Source: Neobacillus drentensis NBRC 102427
Lineage (GTDB): Bacteria; Bacillota; Bacilli; Bacillales; Cytobacillaceae
Assembly (NCBI RefSeq): GCF_001591445.1
Contig: NZ_BCUX01000055.1
Coordinates: forward strand, 1 to 32,662
Length of the DNA: 32,662 bases
Direction of reading: 5' to 3'
Position numbers and translations under genes: made by a program
In this document: in pieces, positions 22,011-30,289 of the stretch
How positions within the stretch are numbered: position 1 is the first letter of the stretch
How the letters are laid out: every line of letters starts with the position of its first letter
Notes under the pieces: model-generated
What the model was told of the DNA's origin: nothing
The model's database searches: none
Seen by the model: only the letters and a program-made list of their open reading frames with translations

Positions 22011-22721
22011 TTATTCTCCTATCAAATCACGATCCAAAAGGATTGGAACTTTCGTTTTGAACCCTTCAGCAAATGTAACACCAACTTGCTTGCCAAACAT
22101 TCTTTCCCTTGATTCAACGGTTTCAATATACCCATTTACAAGCGGGGTGCTAATGCTGACTTCCGTTTGCTCAAATTGACTCTTGTACGCCCTTAATGCT
22201 TGGAGTTTTTTATCCATATATTCAGTGGTATCAATGATAAAATCTGGTTTATGAAAGCCATTAATCATATAAAAATAAACTCTTTCAACCCGGTGGGCAG
22301 GATCATTTCCTTCTGTGACATATTTTCTTATCGCAGAAGAAAATACTGCCTCCTCCACTAAAACAGCACAATTCCCATGGTCCGGGTGGCGGTCTTCAAA
22401 ATAAGGCGCAAACACAATCCGAGGCTTGTATGTTCTAATAACCTTAACAATCTCTCTTATGTATTGGTCTTTAAGATATAATCCCCTATCAGGTAAAGAC
22501 AGTGATGTTCTCATCGATACCTTAAGTATTGCTGCAGCATGTGAGGCCTCCTCTTTTCTTAAGGTAGTATTTCCATTGGAAGAAAGTTCGGCATCTGTTA
22601 GGTCACAGATACCGACTAGCTTCCCTTCTGATGTCAACCTTGCAATCGTTCCCCCCATGCCAATCTCGACATCGTCTGGATGGGCACCGAATGCAAGGGC
22701 ATGAAGGCGCTGATTATTCAT
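22011..22721 (-). CDS. bshB1: GlcNAc-malate deacetylase (bacillithiol step 2)
   Basis: Zn-dependent LmbE/PIG-L deacetylase removing acetyl from GlcNAc-malate to give GlcN-malate. The 236 aa protein has the metal motif AHPDD (H14, D16-D17) and HPDH (H112, D114, H115), plus LPDRGLYL. Its start overlaps the mgsA end by 8 nt. The close link to bshA distinguishes it from BshB2 and other LmbE paralogues such as bacillithiol S-conjugate amidase. Confidence 0.96.
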   Translation of the reverse strand: MNNQRLHALAFGAHPDDVEIGMGGTIARLTSEGKLVGICDLTDAELSSNGNTTLRKEEASHAAAILKVSMRTSLSLPDRGLYLKDQYIREIVKVIRTYKPRIVFAPYFEDRHPDHGNCAVLVEEAVFSSAIRKYVTEGNDPAHRVERVYFYMINGFHKPDFIIDTTEYMDKKLQALRAYKSQFEQTEVSISTPLVNGYIETVESRERMFGKQVGVTFAEGFKTKVPILLDRDLIGE

Positions 22722-23130
22722 TCATTCCACCATTCTCTTTAACGATATTTCTCCACTCAATAAGTCCAAGCTCTAAGCCTCTAATTAATAATTCTGCCGT
22801 TCCCATATTTGTGGCAAGTGGAATGGAATACACATCACATAATCTAACCAATGCTGTTACATCAGGTTCATGCGGCTGTGAGGTTAATGGGTCACGGAAG
22901 AAGAAAACAGCGTCCATTTGATTTTGGGCAACCAATGCACCGATTTGCTGGTCACCGCCAAGTGGTCCAGATTGAAAACGAGTAATACTGAGACCAGTTG
23001 CTTCACTAATTCTCTGTCCGGTTGTTCCTGTTGCGAATAATGTATGCTTTGCAAAGATATTTTGATATGCAGTCGCAAACTGAACCAAATCATTCTTCTT
23101 TTGATCATGAGCTATTAGAGCGATATTCAT
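22714..23130 (-). CDS. mgsA: Methylglyoxal synthase
   Basis: Converts dihydroxyacetone phosphate to methylglyoxal, a bypass relieving sugar-phosphate stress. The 138 aa protein has the phosphate loop FATGTTGQ, catalytic D60 in SGPLGGDQQ, and H87/D90 in PHEPDV, equivalent to E. coli D71, H98 and D101. It sits just before bshB1-bshA, whose product bacillithiol helps detoxify methylglyoxal. This puts producer and scavenger synthesis in one transcript. Confidence 0.97.
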   Translation of the reverse strand: MNIALIAHDQKKNDLVQFATAYQNIFAKHTLFATGTTGQRISEATGLSITRFQSGPLGGDQQIGALVAQNQMDAVFFFRDPLTSQPHEPDVTALVRLCDVYSIPLATNMGTAELLIRGLELGLIEWRNIVKENGGMNE

Positions 23131-23141
23131 ATAATTACTCC

Positions 23142-23945
23142 CTATTCTAAAATATTTTCAAGTCCATAAACAAACGTATTTTGTGTCATCACAGACTCTA
23201 CTGCCACTTTTACACCCGACATAAAAGAGCCACGATGATATGAATCATGCCTGATTGTTAGTGTTTGACCATCAGAACCAAATAACACTTGTTGATGTGC
23301 GACTAGTCCGGGTAAGCGAACCGAGTGAATATGCATGCCGTTGAAAGTTGCCCCTCGCGCCCCTTGGATAGTTTCTTTTTCATTTGGGTGGCCTTGGCTT
23401 TTTTCCTCTCGAACAGCTGAAATCATTTCAGCTGTTTTTACAGCTGTCCCAGAAGGAGCATCTAGTTTCTGGTCGTGATGCAATTCAATAATTTCAATAT
23501 CATTAAAATATTTCGCAGCCATTTGTGAAAATTTCATCATTAACACCGCACCAATAGCAAAATTAGGTGCAATAATACATCCTAGTTGTTTTTCCTGACA
23601 AATCCGTTCTAATTCTTCTAAATCAGTTGTTGTAAAACCAGTGGTTCCAACCACAGGACGCACATTGTAGGCAAGTGCAGTCTTTGCATGGTGCATGCCT
23701 ACTTCTGGTGTAGTAAGGTCAATTAGTACATCCGCATGAACATTTTGCAGACATGTTTCGATATTTGAATAAACAGGTACATTATGTATTGAATGAAAGC
23801 CTTCCAAATCGCTAAGCATCATTCCATCATATTTATGATCGACTACAGCTGAAAGTTCAAAATGATCCTGATTGGTTACCAATTTTACTGCTTCACTACC
23901 CATTCGGCCACGGGGACCAGCGATGATAATTTTAATTTGTTCCAC
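23142..23945 (-). CDS. dapB: 4-hydroxy-tetrahydrodipicolinate reductase
   Basis: NAD(P)H-dependent step toward diaminopimelate and lysine, for cell wall and spore dipicolinate. The 267 aa protein has the Rossmann motif GPRGRMG (10-16), VVGTTGF (98-104), and the substrate motif HH-D-x-K-x-DAPSGT (156-167). Start choice: GTG 23945 has GGAG-TGAGG upstream at eight bases and lies 5 nt after the ypjD stop. GTG 23954 would overlap that stop (GTGA) and is possible. Confidence 0.96.
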   Translation of the reverse strand: MEQIKIIIAGPRGRMGSEAVKLVTNQDHFELSAVVDHKYDGMMLSDLEGFHSIHNVPVYSNIETCLQNVHADVLIDLTTPEVGMHHAKTALAYNVRPVVGTTGFTTTDLEELERICQEKQLGCIIAPNFAIGAVLMMKFSQMAAKYFNDIEIIELHHDQKLDAPSGTAVKTAEMISAVREEKSQGHPNEKETIQGARGATFNGMHIHSVRLPGLVAHQQVLFGSDGQTLTIRHDSYHRGSFMSGVKVAVESVMTQNTFVYGLENILE

Positions 23946-23950
23946 AATCC

Positions 23951-24295
23951 TCACTCCATTTTTTCATCATTAATTCTTGTCCAACGATTTTTATCCCTAG
24001 TCTTAAATTTTTCCATTACATAATCATGTGCATCTTCTAAGCTGATATTTAAAGAGTTTGCAAAACAAATTAAAACAAATAAGAGATCACCAAGTTCTTC
24101 CTCAATGGCCTTTTCAGTTTCACTTGTTTTTTTGGGTTTCTCGCCATAATAATGGTTTATTTCTCGAGCAAATTCCCCTAGTTCCTCTGTAAGTCTTGCT
24201 AGCATTGACAGCGGACTGAAATACCCCTCTTTAAATTGACTAATGTACAAATCCACTTCATGTTGAAGGTCTTTCATCGTCTTTTCTTTGGACAT
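23951..24295 (-). CDS. ypjD: MazG-like nucleotide pyrophosphohydrolase YpjD
   Basis: All-alpha NTP pyrophosphatase family thought to clear aberrant nucleotides; the exact substrate is unknown. The 114 aa protein carries the metal motif E37-E38-x2-E41 (LTEELGEFARE) and E67-x2-D70 (EEELGDLLF). ATG 24295 has GAGGTG six bases upstream; the longer frame to 24346 would start upstream of the likely transcription start. First gene of a seven-gene leftward operon behind a sigma-A promoter. Confidence 0.92.
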   Translation of the reverse strand: MSKEKTMKDLQHEVDLYISQFKEGYFSPLSMLARLTEELGEFAREINHYYGEKPKKTSETEKAIEEELGDLLFVLICFANSLNISLEDAHDYVMEKFKTRDKNRWTRINDEKME

Positions 24296-24323
24296 GGATT
24301 TCACCTCATTAATCAGACTGATA

Positions 24324-24352
24324 ATTATATTCATATCTTTATCCAATGTTTA
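24324..24352 (-). promoter_or_regulatory. Sigma-A promoter of ypjD-dapB-mgsA-bshB1-bshA-cca-birA
   Basis: TAAACA (24347-24352), 17 nt spacer, TATAAT (24324-24329) on the minus strand. Predicted start ~24316, about 20 nt before ypjD. I see no terminator from here to birA. Confidence 0.65.
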
Positions 24353-24417
24353 TGTTAGCTAAATTAACGATGATTTACAAATATTTTCACTAATAACCTG
24401 CTCTTTTTAACTACTGA

Positions 24418-24446
24418 TTGCTCTAGCATTTTTAATTCGATATAAT
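24418..24446 (+). promoter_or_regulatory. Sigma-A promoter of the YitT-family gene
   Basis: TTGCTC (24418-24423), 17 nt spacer, TATAAT (24441-24446). The leader starts at ~24453 and holds a short hairpin, GCCATA / TATGGC (24454-24475), just before the SD GAGGGGG. Confidence 0.65.
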
Positions 24447-24490
24447 AAAAACCGCCATATAAGAGAATTTATGGCAGAGGGGGATTATTA

Positions 24491-25363
24491 ATGTTATATG
24501 GTCTTAAGGTTAAAAACATATTATTTATCCTATTAGGAGCGGCAATTATGTCGTTTGGCCTAGTCAATTTTAATATGCAAAACAAACTGGCAGAAGGCGG
24601 TTTCACAGGTATCGCACTCCTATTTTATTTCTTGTTCAAATGGGATCCATCCTATACGAATTTAATTTTAAATATTCCTCTTTTTTTTATTGGATGGAAA
24701 TTGTTAGGACGCAATACATTTTTATATACAATAATAGGAACAGTCGGTGTATCCATTTTTTTATGGATATTTCAACGCTATTCAATTGATATGCCACTTC
24801 AAAGTGATTTAACATTGGCCGCATTATTTGCCGGAGTTCTTACAGGGATTGGTTTGGGAGTGATTTTCCGCTTTGGAGGAACAACTGGAGGAGTCGATAT
24901 TATCGCCAGACTTGTTCAAAAATATGCAGGCTGGAATATGGGGAAAACAATGTTCATGTTTGATGCGTGTGTAATTGCCATATCTTTGGTTACATACTTA
25001 AATTATAAACAGGCCATGTATACACTAGTTGCTGTGTTTATTGGTGCGAGAGTCATTGACTTCATTTTAGAGGGTGCTTATTCAGCACGTGGAGCGATGA
25101 TCATTTCGGAAAAGAACGAACAAATTGCCGCTAAGATCATGGAAGAAATGGACCGAGGAGTAACGGCCCTAAGAGGATATGGCTCATACACTAAAAGTGA
25201 GCGTGATGTCTTATATTGTGTTGTCGCCAAAAATGAAATAGTCCGTTTAAAAAATGTCATAACTTCAGTAGACCCCCATGCGTTTGTTTCCATCACGATT
25301 GTCCATGACGTCCATGGAGAAGGTTTCACATTGGATGAAAATAAAATGCCGTTAATAGACTAA
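24491..25363 (+). CDS. YitT family membrane protein (DUF161 + DUF2179), YpjC-like
   Basis: A 290 aa integral membrane protein. Residues ~8-205 contain five or six hydrophobic segments with the family's NFNMQNKLAEGGFTGIALL and FRFGGTTGGVDIIARLVQ motifs. The C-terminal soluble DUF2179 domain (~215-285) starts ARGAMIISEKNEQIA. Function is unproven; roles in small-molecule or ion handling have been suggested for the family. It sits at the ypjC position between ypjD and ypjB but is transcribed divergently from ypjD by its own promoter. SD GAGGGGG precedes ATG 24491. Confidence 0.9.
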   Translation: MLYGLKVKNILFILLGAAIMSFGLVNFNMQNKLAEGGFTGIALLFYFLFKWDPSYTNLILNIPLFFIGWKLLGRNTFLYTIIGTVGVSIFLWIFQRYSIDMPLQSDLTLAALFAGVLTGIGLGVIFRFGGTTGGVDIIARLVQKYAGWNMGKTMFMFDACVIAISLVTYLNYKQAMYTLVAVFIGARVIDFILEGAYSARGAMIISEKNEQIAAKIMEEMDRGVTALRGYGSYTKSERDVLYCVVAKNEIVRLKNVITSVDPHAFVSITIVHDVHGEGFTLDENKMPLID

Positions 25364-25365
25364 AG

Positions 25366-25392
25366 AAGCAATGTCCGCCTTGGACATTGCTT
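25366..25392. terminator. Bidirectional terminator between the YitT gene and ypjB
   Basis: Perfect 11 bp stem AAGCAATGTCC / GGACATTGCTT with a 5 nt loop and T-run, between the convergent stops at 25363 and 25399. Confidence 0.9.
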
Positions 25393-25398
25393 TTTTAG

Positions 25399-26193
25399 TC
25401 AATCTTTTAAGTCTCTCGATCGGTCTTTTTCCATGTTCTTATCACCTTGATATTTTCTCCAGCCAACGTAGGACAAGGTCATAATGATTATACTTCCCGT
25501 CGAGATAATAACCCACCAAATGTTTGGATCCGCCTCATCCTCCTCCATATTAGAGAATAGATTAGTTAAATCCGAATCAAGTTTATCCAATTCCTGTTGA
25601 CTTTTTGAATCATTTACCACTTGGGAACGATATTCATTAATAAAATCAATCCGTGCGTCTAGTTTTTGAACATTTTCTACAGACACATCAATTTTCATAC
25701 TAGGATAGATTACGTTATATAAGGACAAAAAGGAATTAAAGTTTGAATGAAAATGACCGGTATCACCCTTAATGGCAGCATCTTTAGCTTGATGAAATGC
25801 CGTCATAATTTGATCTTCCATTTCAACCCACAATGGTCGATGACTTGTTGCAATAGCATCAATGACAAGGCGAAATTTGACTAATTTATTTATTCGTTCC
25901 TCATATTTCATGTTGGAACTAACTGCTGCTTCCACTGCTTCATCATGGGAGGTGTTAATTATTCTTACCTCATCCATTGTTAATGGCTGTTCATGACCGG
26001 TTATGCTCGTGAACTGGTCAGAAAAGTAATCCAACAGTCTTTTTGCATCATCATATCTATGAAACTTTACCATTTGGAGAGCTTCATCTGAAATATCATC
26101 AAGCTTCTCCATTGGCGATTGTTGTTCAGCATTTACAGTTATGGGAGTAAGCATCATGATAATTGCAAAGAAAAATATCCATTTGTTTTTCAA
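25399..26193 (-). CDS. ypjB: Sporulation protein YpjB family
   Basis: A 264 aa exported membrane protein: N-terminal signal peptide (~1-22), a long helical charged extracytoplasmic region (23-220), one C-terminal membrane segment (~225-243, WWVIISTGSIIIMTLSYVGW) and a basic tail. The family is annotated as sporulation protein YpjB; no biochemical role is known. TTG start at 26193, with GGGGGG about seven bases upstream; the next in-frame ATG would cut into the signal peptide. It follows ypjA by 66 nt, probably co-transcribed. Confidence 0.88.
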   Translation of the reverse strand: MKNKWIFFFAIIMMLTPITVNAEQQSPMEKLDDISDEALQMVKFHRYDDAKRLLDYFSDQFTSITGHEQPLTMDEVRIINTSHDEAVEAAVSSNMKYEERINKLVKFRLVIDAIATSHRPLWVEMEDQIMTAFHQAKDAAIKGDTGHFHSNFNSFLSLYNVIYPSMKIDVSVENVQKLDARIDFINEYRSQVVNDSKSQQELDKLDSDLTNLFSNMEEDEADPNIWWVIISTGSIIIMTLSYVGWRKYQGDKNMEKDRSRDLKD

Positions 26194-26259
26194 TCCTTGT
26201 CCCCCCTTTCATTACTAATAAAATGTATGTAGGGGTGGACAAGGTTAGACCAGCTAAGA

Positions 26260-26853
26260 TTATTTTATTTCAAGTTTGAACCGTTTGGATCGAATTGAAA
26301 AATAATAGGCAATACCAATGGAAAGTATTGAAAGCCAAAATGTGAAATAGCCGATTTGTGGTGTGTAGCGATCGAGCATGGAATAGCTCGGCATCATGAA
26401 AAACACATAATCAATTACGTCATTATGTAGTGTCCAAATAGCTGTTACAATTAAATGCCACCATTTAAATCGATAAAATGGTGCATAAAGAATACCTTGT
26501 ACAGCCATGGCAAAATGGGACAAAATTAACATATAACCAACAGGATCTAGTTCTCCTTGGACAAAATAGACAAGGATGTTCATTACCACTGCCCAAATCC
26601 CATATTTAAAAAGAGTAACAATGGCAAGTGCCTCAATTAATGGCCAATTTTTCCGCAATAGGAAAGCGAGCAGCACAAACACAAAAAATAAACTAGCCGT
26701 TGGACTGTCTGGAACAAACGGAAGAAAAATAGCAGGTGTTTCCTTTAGCTGCCAACCATACCAATAGTATCCATAGATGGTTCCGAAAATATTAACAATT
26801 AATAACAGCATCATAATTGATCGATGAGCTAAGAGAGGATAAATCCAACGCAC
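26260..26853 (-). CDS. ypjA: YpjA family membrane protein (DUF1405)
   Basis: A 197 aa integral membrane protein with about six hydrophobic segments covering nearly the whole chain, ending in a short basic tail (RSKRFKLEIK). DUF1405/YpjA family, function unknown. GTG start at 26853 with AAAGGGGAG upstream. It lies immediately after the qcrC terminator, so read-through from qcr or a weak promoter in the short gap must drive it. The qcr-ypjA-ypjB order is conserved in Bacillus. Confidence 0.88.
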   Translation of the reverse strand: MRWIYPLLAHRSIMMLLLIVNIFGTIYGYYWYGWQLKETPAIFLPFVPDSPTASLFFVFVLLAFLLRKNWPLIEALAIVTLFKYGIWAVVMNILVYFVQGELDPVGYMLILSHFAMAVQGILYAPFYRFKWWHLIVTAIWTLHNDVIDYVFFMMPSYSMLDRYTPQIGYFTFWLSILSIGIAYYFSIRSKRFKLEIK

Positions 26854-26897
26854 GTATACTCCCCTTTCATAAACTTAATTTTTTTCAATGAATAAAA

Positions 26898-26920
26898 AAG
26901 CTGACGATCTTCGTCAGCTT
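26898..26920 (-). terminator. Terminator of qcrABC
   Basis: Perfect 10 bp stem AAGCTGACGA / TCGTCAGCTT with a 3 nt loop, followed by a T-tract on the minus strand, 17 nt after the qcrC stop. Confidence 0.9.
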
Positions 26921-26936
26921 TTCAATATTCCGATTA

Positions 26937-27710
26937 TTACTTACCCAGGTTTGCTATGAATTCAGAAAGTGTTTTAAGTTCCTCATCTGTACCTTTAAAG
27001 ATCCCAGCAGGCATTTTTCCGCCTTTACCTTCTTTAGCAATCTTAGCAACTTCAGCAGCGGATAATCCAGTACCTACTAAAGCAGGTGCACCAGCACCAC
27101 CTGAAAGATTTTCACCATGACAAGTAATACATGTATTAGCGCTAGCTATTTTATAGCCATCACTTGCTTTATCAATATCAACTTTAGCGACAATTTTACC
27201 TTGACGTTCGGCCTGAGCCCAGTCATGTGTCGAAACAGATTCCCATGTTAAAAACACAATCGCTGCTAATGACAACAGCATAAAGCCAGTTGCAAGCGGG
27301 CGTTTCATCGGACGTCGTTCTGGTCCACGATCAAGGAACGGTGCCAGCAATAAACCTCCAAATGCGAGTCCCGGCATAATCATTGCTCCGATAACTGTGT
27401 ATGGTCCGGATGCATATGAATATTTCAGTAATTGATACAAAAATAAGAAATACCAGTCTGGTAATGGAATATACCCAGTATCAGTTGGATCCGCTATCCT
27501 TTCAAGCGGAGCCGGATGAGCAACTGTTAAACATAAAAAGCCGACAAGAAATACGGCTCCTATCATCCATTCTTTCAAAAGGAAGTTAGGCCAAAACGCC
27601 TCTGTTTTACCAGGGTATTCAGAGTAATCTTTCGGAATCATTTTTTTACGTTCTGATGGTGCTAAAACACGTGAATCACCAACGAACTTTAAACCTTTAC
27701 CGCGATGCAT
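26937..27710 (-). CDS. qcrC: Menaquinol:cytochrome c reductase, fused subunit IV-cytochrome c (QcrC)
   Basis: Subunit of the Bacillus b6c complex. The 257 aa protein combines a subunit IV-like membrane part (~45-160, three hydrophobic segments with the DPTDTGYIPLPDWYFLFLYQLLKY quinol-site region) with a C-terminal cytochrome c domain. That domain has CITCH (C194, C197, H198) and the distal methionine M233 (GGKMPAG). SD AAGGAGGGGG precedes ATG 27710. It lies 65 nt after qcrB. Confidence 0.97.
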   Translation of the reverse strand: MHRGKGLKFVGDSRVLAPSERKKMIPKDYSEYPGKTEAFWPNFLLKEWMIGAVFLVGFLCLTVAHPAPLERIADPTDTGYIPLPDWYFLFLYQLLKYSYASGPYTVIGAMIMPGLAFGGLLLAPFLDRGPERRPMKRPLATGFMLLSLAAIVFLTWESVSTHDWAQAERQGKIVAKVDIDKASDGYKIASANTCITCHGENLSGGAGAPALVGTGLSAAEVAKIAKEGKGGKMPAGIFKGTDEELKTLSEFIANLGK

Positions 27711-27775
27711 CGAGAAATCCCCCTCCTTTTTCCGTAGTTAGTAAAAACACTTGCGATAACAAACTAAAGCAATGA

Positions 27776-28450
27776 TTATAGTGGTCCGGAAATACCTTGT
27801 TTACGAATCATTAAGAAGTGAGCTCCCATTAATCCAAGCAATGCACCTGGTAAGAAGAACACATGAATCGCAAAGAAGCGGGTTAATGTTTGAGCACCAA
27901 CAATGTGTTCATGTCCAGCAAGTAAAACCTTAACCTGAGTGCCGATAAATGGTGTCGCTTCGGCAATCTGCAGACCTACTTTTGTTGCGAATAACGCTTT
28001 CATATCCCAAGGTAATAGGTAACCTGTAAACCCTAAACCAAGCATGACGAAGAAAATAAGTACCCCGACAACCCAGTTTAATTCACGAGGTTTTTTGTAG
28101 GCACCTTGGAAAAAGACGCGTAGCGTATGTAAAAACATCATGACAAGCACTAAACTTGCACCCCAGTGATGCATTCCACGTACAATTTGGCCAAAAGCAA
28201 CTTCATTTTGAAGATAATACACTGATTCCCATGCGTTTTTAATATCTGGTACATAATACATGGTTAGAAACATACCAGAAAGAATCTGAATAACTGTTAC
28301 AAAGAATGTAAGACCTCCAAAGCAGTATACAAACGCCGAAAAGTGATGCGCTGGATTTACATGCTCAGGTACTTCATGGTCTGCGATATCGCGCCACAAA
28401 GGCGTAATATCTAAACGTTCATCTACCCAATCGTAAATTTTGTTTAACAA
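27776..28450 (-). CDS. qcrB: Menaquinol:cytochrome c reductase cytochrome b subunit (QcrB)
   Basis: The 224 aa cytochrome b6-type membrane subunit carries two b hemes plus a covalently bound heme; C43 (FVYCFGG) is the covalent attachment residue in this family. Four membrane helices, with heme-ligand histidines in the HHWGASLVLVMMFLHTLR and RFFAIHVFFLPGALLGLMGAH helices. TTG start at 28450; its SD GGAGG lies in the last codons of qcrA, so translation is coupled. Nearly identical in pattern to the B. subtilis protein. Confidence 0.97.
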   Translation of the reverse strand: MLNKIYDWVDERLDITPLWRDIADHEVPEHVNPAHHFSAFVYCFGGLTFFVTVIQILSGMFLTMYYVPDIKNAWESVYYLQNEVAFGQIVRGMHHWGASLVLVMMFLHTLRVFFQGAYKKPRELNWVVGVLIFFVMLGLGFTGYLLPWDMKALFATKVGLQIAEATPFIGTQVKVLLAGHEHIVGAQTLTRFFAIHVFFLPGALLGLMGAHFLMIRKQGISGPL

Positions 28451-28453
28451 TGA

Positions 28454-28960
28454 TTACGCCTCCTTTCGTGGTTTTGCTTTACCTAAATAAAGAAACCCGT
28501 CTTTTTCCTTAAATGGATATACATCAAGTGGTGCTAATGGTGGTGTTCCTGCAATGTTTTGACCATTTTTCTCGTAGCGGCCATAATGGCATGGACAGAA
28601 GAACTGACCTGGGTGTTCCTTGTCAGTATTCCAGTTAACCGTACAGCCTAAATGTTTACAAGTAGGTGAAAGCGCTACAATCTTGCCTGCATCATCCTTA
28701 TAAACCCAAGCAGTATTTGTAACTTCTGATTCATACCAGGCATCCTTTTGTTTAAAGGTAAAATCTACCCGAACTGGCTCGTCCGTAATATCAGCAACCT
28801 TTTGCTTTGTTGCAATAAAATCCCCGCCCTCATCAGCCTTTAATACGGGATCAACTGCAAAACGTACCATTGGCATTAACATTCCAGCTGCCATGAAACC
28901 GCCTACACCTGTTAATGTGTAGCTTAAAAACTGACGTCTTGAAACGCGTTGCTTACTCAT
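28454..28960 (-). CDS. qcrA: Rieske iron-sulfur subunit (QcrA)
   Basis: The 168 aa subunit moves electrons from menaquinol to cytochrome c. N-terminal twin-arginine-like signal anchor (VSRRQFLSYTLTGVGG), then the Rieske domain with C101-K-H103-LGC106 and C122-PCH125; the second and fourth cysteines form the usual disulfide. ATG 28960 follows GAGGGGGGAG; the frame is open upstream but unsupported by an SD. First gene of qcrABC, behind a sigma-A promoter. Confidence 0.97.
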   Translation of the reverse strand: MSKQRVSRRQFLSYTLTGVGGFMAAGMLMPMVRFAVDPVLKADEGGDFIATKQKVADITDEPVRVDFTFKQKDAWYESEVTNTAWVYKDDAGKIVALSPTCKHLGCTVNWNTDKEHPGQFFCPCHYGRYEKNGQNIAGTPPLAPLDVYPFKEKDGFLYLGKAKPRKEA

Positions 28961-29034
28961 GCTTCTCCCCCCTCTATTCACGAAGTTAAGTCCAACGGAC
29001 ACAAATTTAACACATATAAAACTAGGACATAACA

Positions 29035-29063
29035 ATGATATATCAATCTTCAAGTTAGGTCAA
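29035..29063 (-). promoter_or_regulatory. Sigma-A promoter of qcrABC
   Basis: TTGACC (29058-29063), 17 nt spacer, TATCAT (29035-29040) on the minus strand, just after the ypiF stop. Predicted start ~29028, leader ~68 nt. In B. subtilis qcr is a sporulation- and carbon-controlled operon; no clear Spo0A or ResD box was identified by eye. Confidence 0.75.
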
Positions 29064-29100
29064 TATCATACTATTTTAAAAACATGTTTTCTAGAGTGTT

Positions 29101-29565
29101 TTACTCACTTTCATGCCATTTTTGCGTAAACAGACCTAGGAGTTGCTTTACTTGACTATCAATAATCGCCACTTTTTGCGAATCGTTCATATGCTCAAGC
29201 GGAATCGCCGGGAGCCAAATTAACGTTCCATTTAGGTCTTTTTCACGATCTCTCCAATCAATATCAGATGTAATGTAAAAAATGTGATGAATCTCCTCCT
29301 TTACTAGGCTAGCTTCCCAATCTTTCAAATCACTTAAGATAACTTCCTCATTTTTGGAATTTAGATATGTAAATGGCGGGAATAATATTAATCTTCCCGT
29401 AAATTGCCTCTCTAAATACCCTGTTAATAAATTAATAAACTCAAGCGCTGCCGCTGACTGCTTCATATCATCCCCCATAGAAACTGAAAATAACGGGATC
29501 ACAGCAGTGTCTACATACTCTTTGGCATTTAAATACGTCTCGATATCTTGAGGTGTCCACTTCAT
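29101..29565 (-). CDS. ypiF: YpiF family protein (DUF2487)
   Basis: A 154 aa soluble protein of the YpiF/DUF2487 family; function unknown. It has alternating strands and helices (TAVIPLFSVS, GRLILFPPFTYL, HIFYITSDIDW, TLIWLPAIPL), suggesting a Rossmann-like alpha/beta fold, with no recognisable catalytic motif. The SD is weak (AAAGG well upstream of ATG 29565). It has its own promoter and lies just before qcrABC, as in B. subtilis. Confidence 0.85.
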   Translation of the reverse strand: MKWTPQDIETYLNAKEYVDTAVIPLFSVSMGDDMKQSAAALEFINLLTGYLERQFTGRLILFPPFTYLNSKNEEVILSDLKDWEASLVKEEIHHIFYITSDIDWRDREKDLNGTLIWLPAIPLEHMNDSQKVAIIDSQVKQLLGLFTQKWHESE

Positions 29566-29595
29566 ATCATCGCACCAGCCTTTAATTTCACTACT

Positions 29596-29623
29596 AATAT
29601 AATATCATTTTCTCCATAAACAA
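29596..29623 (-). promoter_or_regulatory. Sigma-A promoter of ypiF
   Basis: TTGTTT (29618-29623), 16 nt spacer, TATATT (29596-29601) on the minus strand. Predicted start ~29589, about 24 nt before ypiF. Confidence 0.55.
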
Positions 29624-29676
29624 TAAATGATAAAGGGATTTATTTAGAAAGATTGTTCCTATAATGATGTAAAAAC

Positions 29677-29708
29677 AAAAGGAAGCTGCTTATCGCAAAC
29701 TTCCTTTT
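29677..29708 (-). terminator. Terminator after ypiB
   Basis: Perfect 9 bp stem AAAAGGAAG / CTTCCTTTT with a 14 nt loop holding the ypiB stop codon (29690-29692), followed by a T-rich stretch on the minus strand. Confidence 0.75.
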
Positions 29709-30256
29709 TCTTCAAGGGTTTTCAGTGTATTTAATTTTTGTGTTAAAGCTAGGAATTCTTTTCGATCTTGTTTATCTAATGCCTCATCGATCAATTGAAG
29801 AATTTTTTCACGTTGAAAGTGATCGATGCTGTGCTGCAACAATTGTTCTGCAACGATCCCATCTTTTTCATTCACTTGCAAATGTTTAGGAACGTATAAA
29901 TTTTCTTCTAGAACCGCAGCATACTGGTGTGCTTGATTGGCAGCATGAAAGTTTAATTGGATAAAAATATCCTCGTCTCGATTTAACCGAATATCATGAA
30001 AGGATTTTTCTGCGTCCGTGGTCATCACATTTTCTTTATAAAAACGAAACGGCACTTTATCAACGCAATGGGTAGACATAATCAAACCTCTCGGACAATA
30101 CTGTGCTTGCTCAACAAAATGAACCTTTTCCATTAGTTGATCGTGGCTCATTAGATAGTTGAGGATCCATACACATTCTCTTCTCTTTAATTGATAATGA
30201 TTTAGAAACCAGCGAATAAAGTCCTTCTTCTCGTTGACAGAAACAGGGGTTGCCAT
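29690..30256 (-). CDS. ypiB: YpiB, UPF0302 family with IDEAL domain
   Basis: A 188 aa soluble protein of the UPF0302/YpiB family. The N-terminal domain (~1-130) has FIRWFLNHYQLKRRECVWILNYL. The C-terminus carries the short IDEAL domain, with the literal IDEAL at 156-160 in LIDEALDKQDRKEFLALTQKL. IDEAL domains occur in small Firmicute proteins such as ComK-related regulators; the function of YpiB is unknown. SD GGAGGG lies eight bases before ATG 30256. It follows ypiA by 33 nt. Confidence 0.9.
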   Translation of the reverse strand: MATPVSVNEKKDFIRWFLNHYQLKRRECVWILNYLMSHDQLMEKVHFVEQAQYCPRGLIMSTHCVDKVPFRFYKENVMTTDAEKSFHDIRLNRDEDIFIQLNFHAANQAHQYAAVLEENLYVPKHLQVNEKDGIVAEQLLQHSIDHFQREKILQLIDEALDKQDRKEFLALTQKLNTLKTLEEKGSLR

Positions 30257-30289
30257 GTTAGTTTCCCTCCTCTGCAGAATCAGCTTTTT

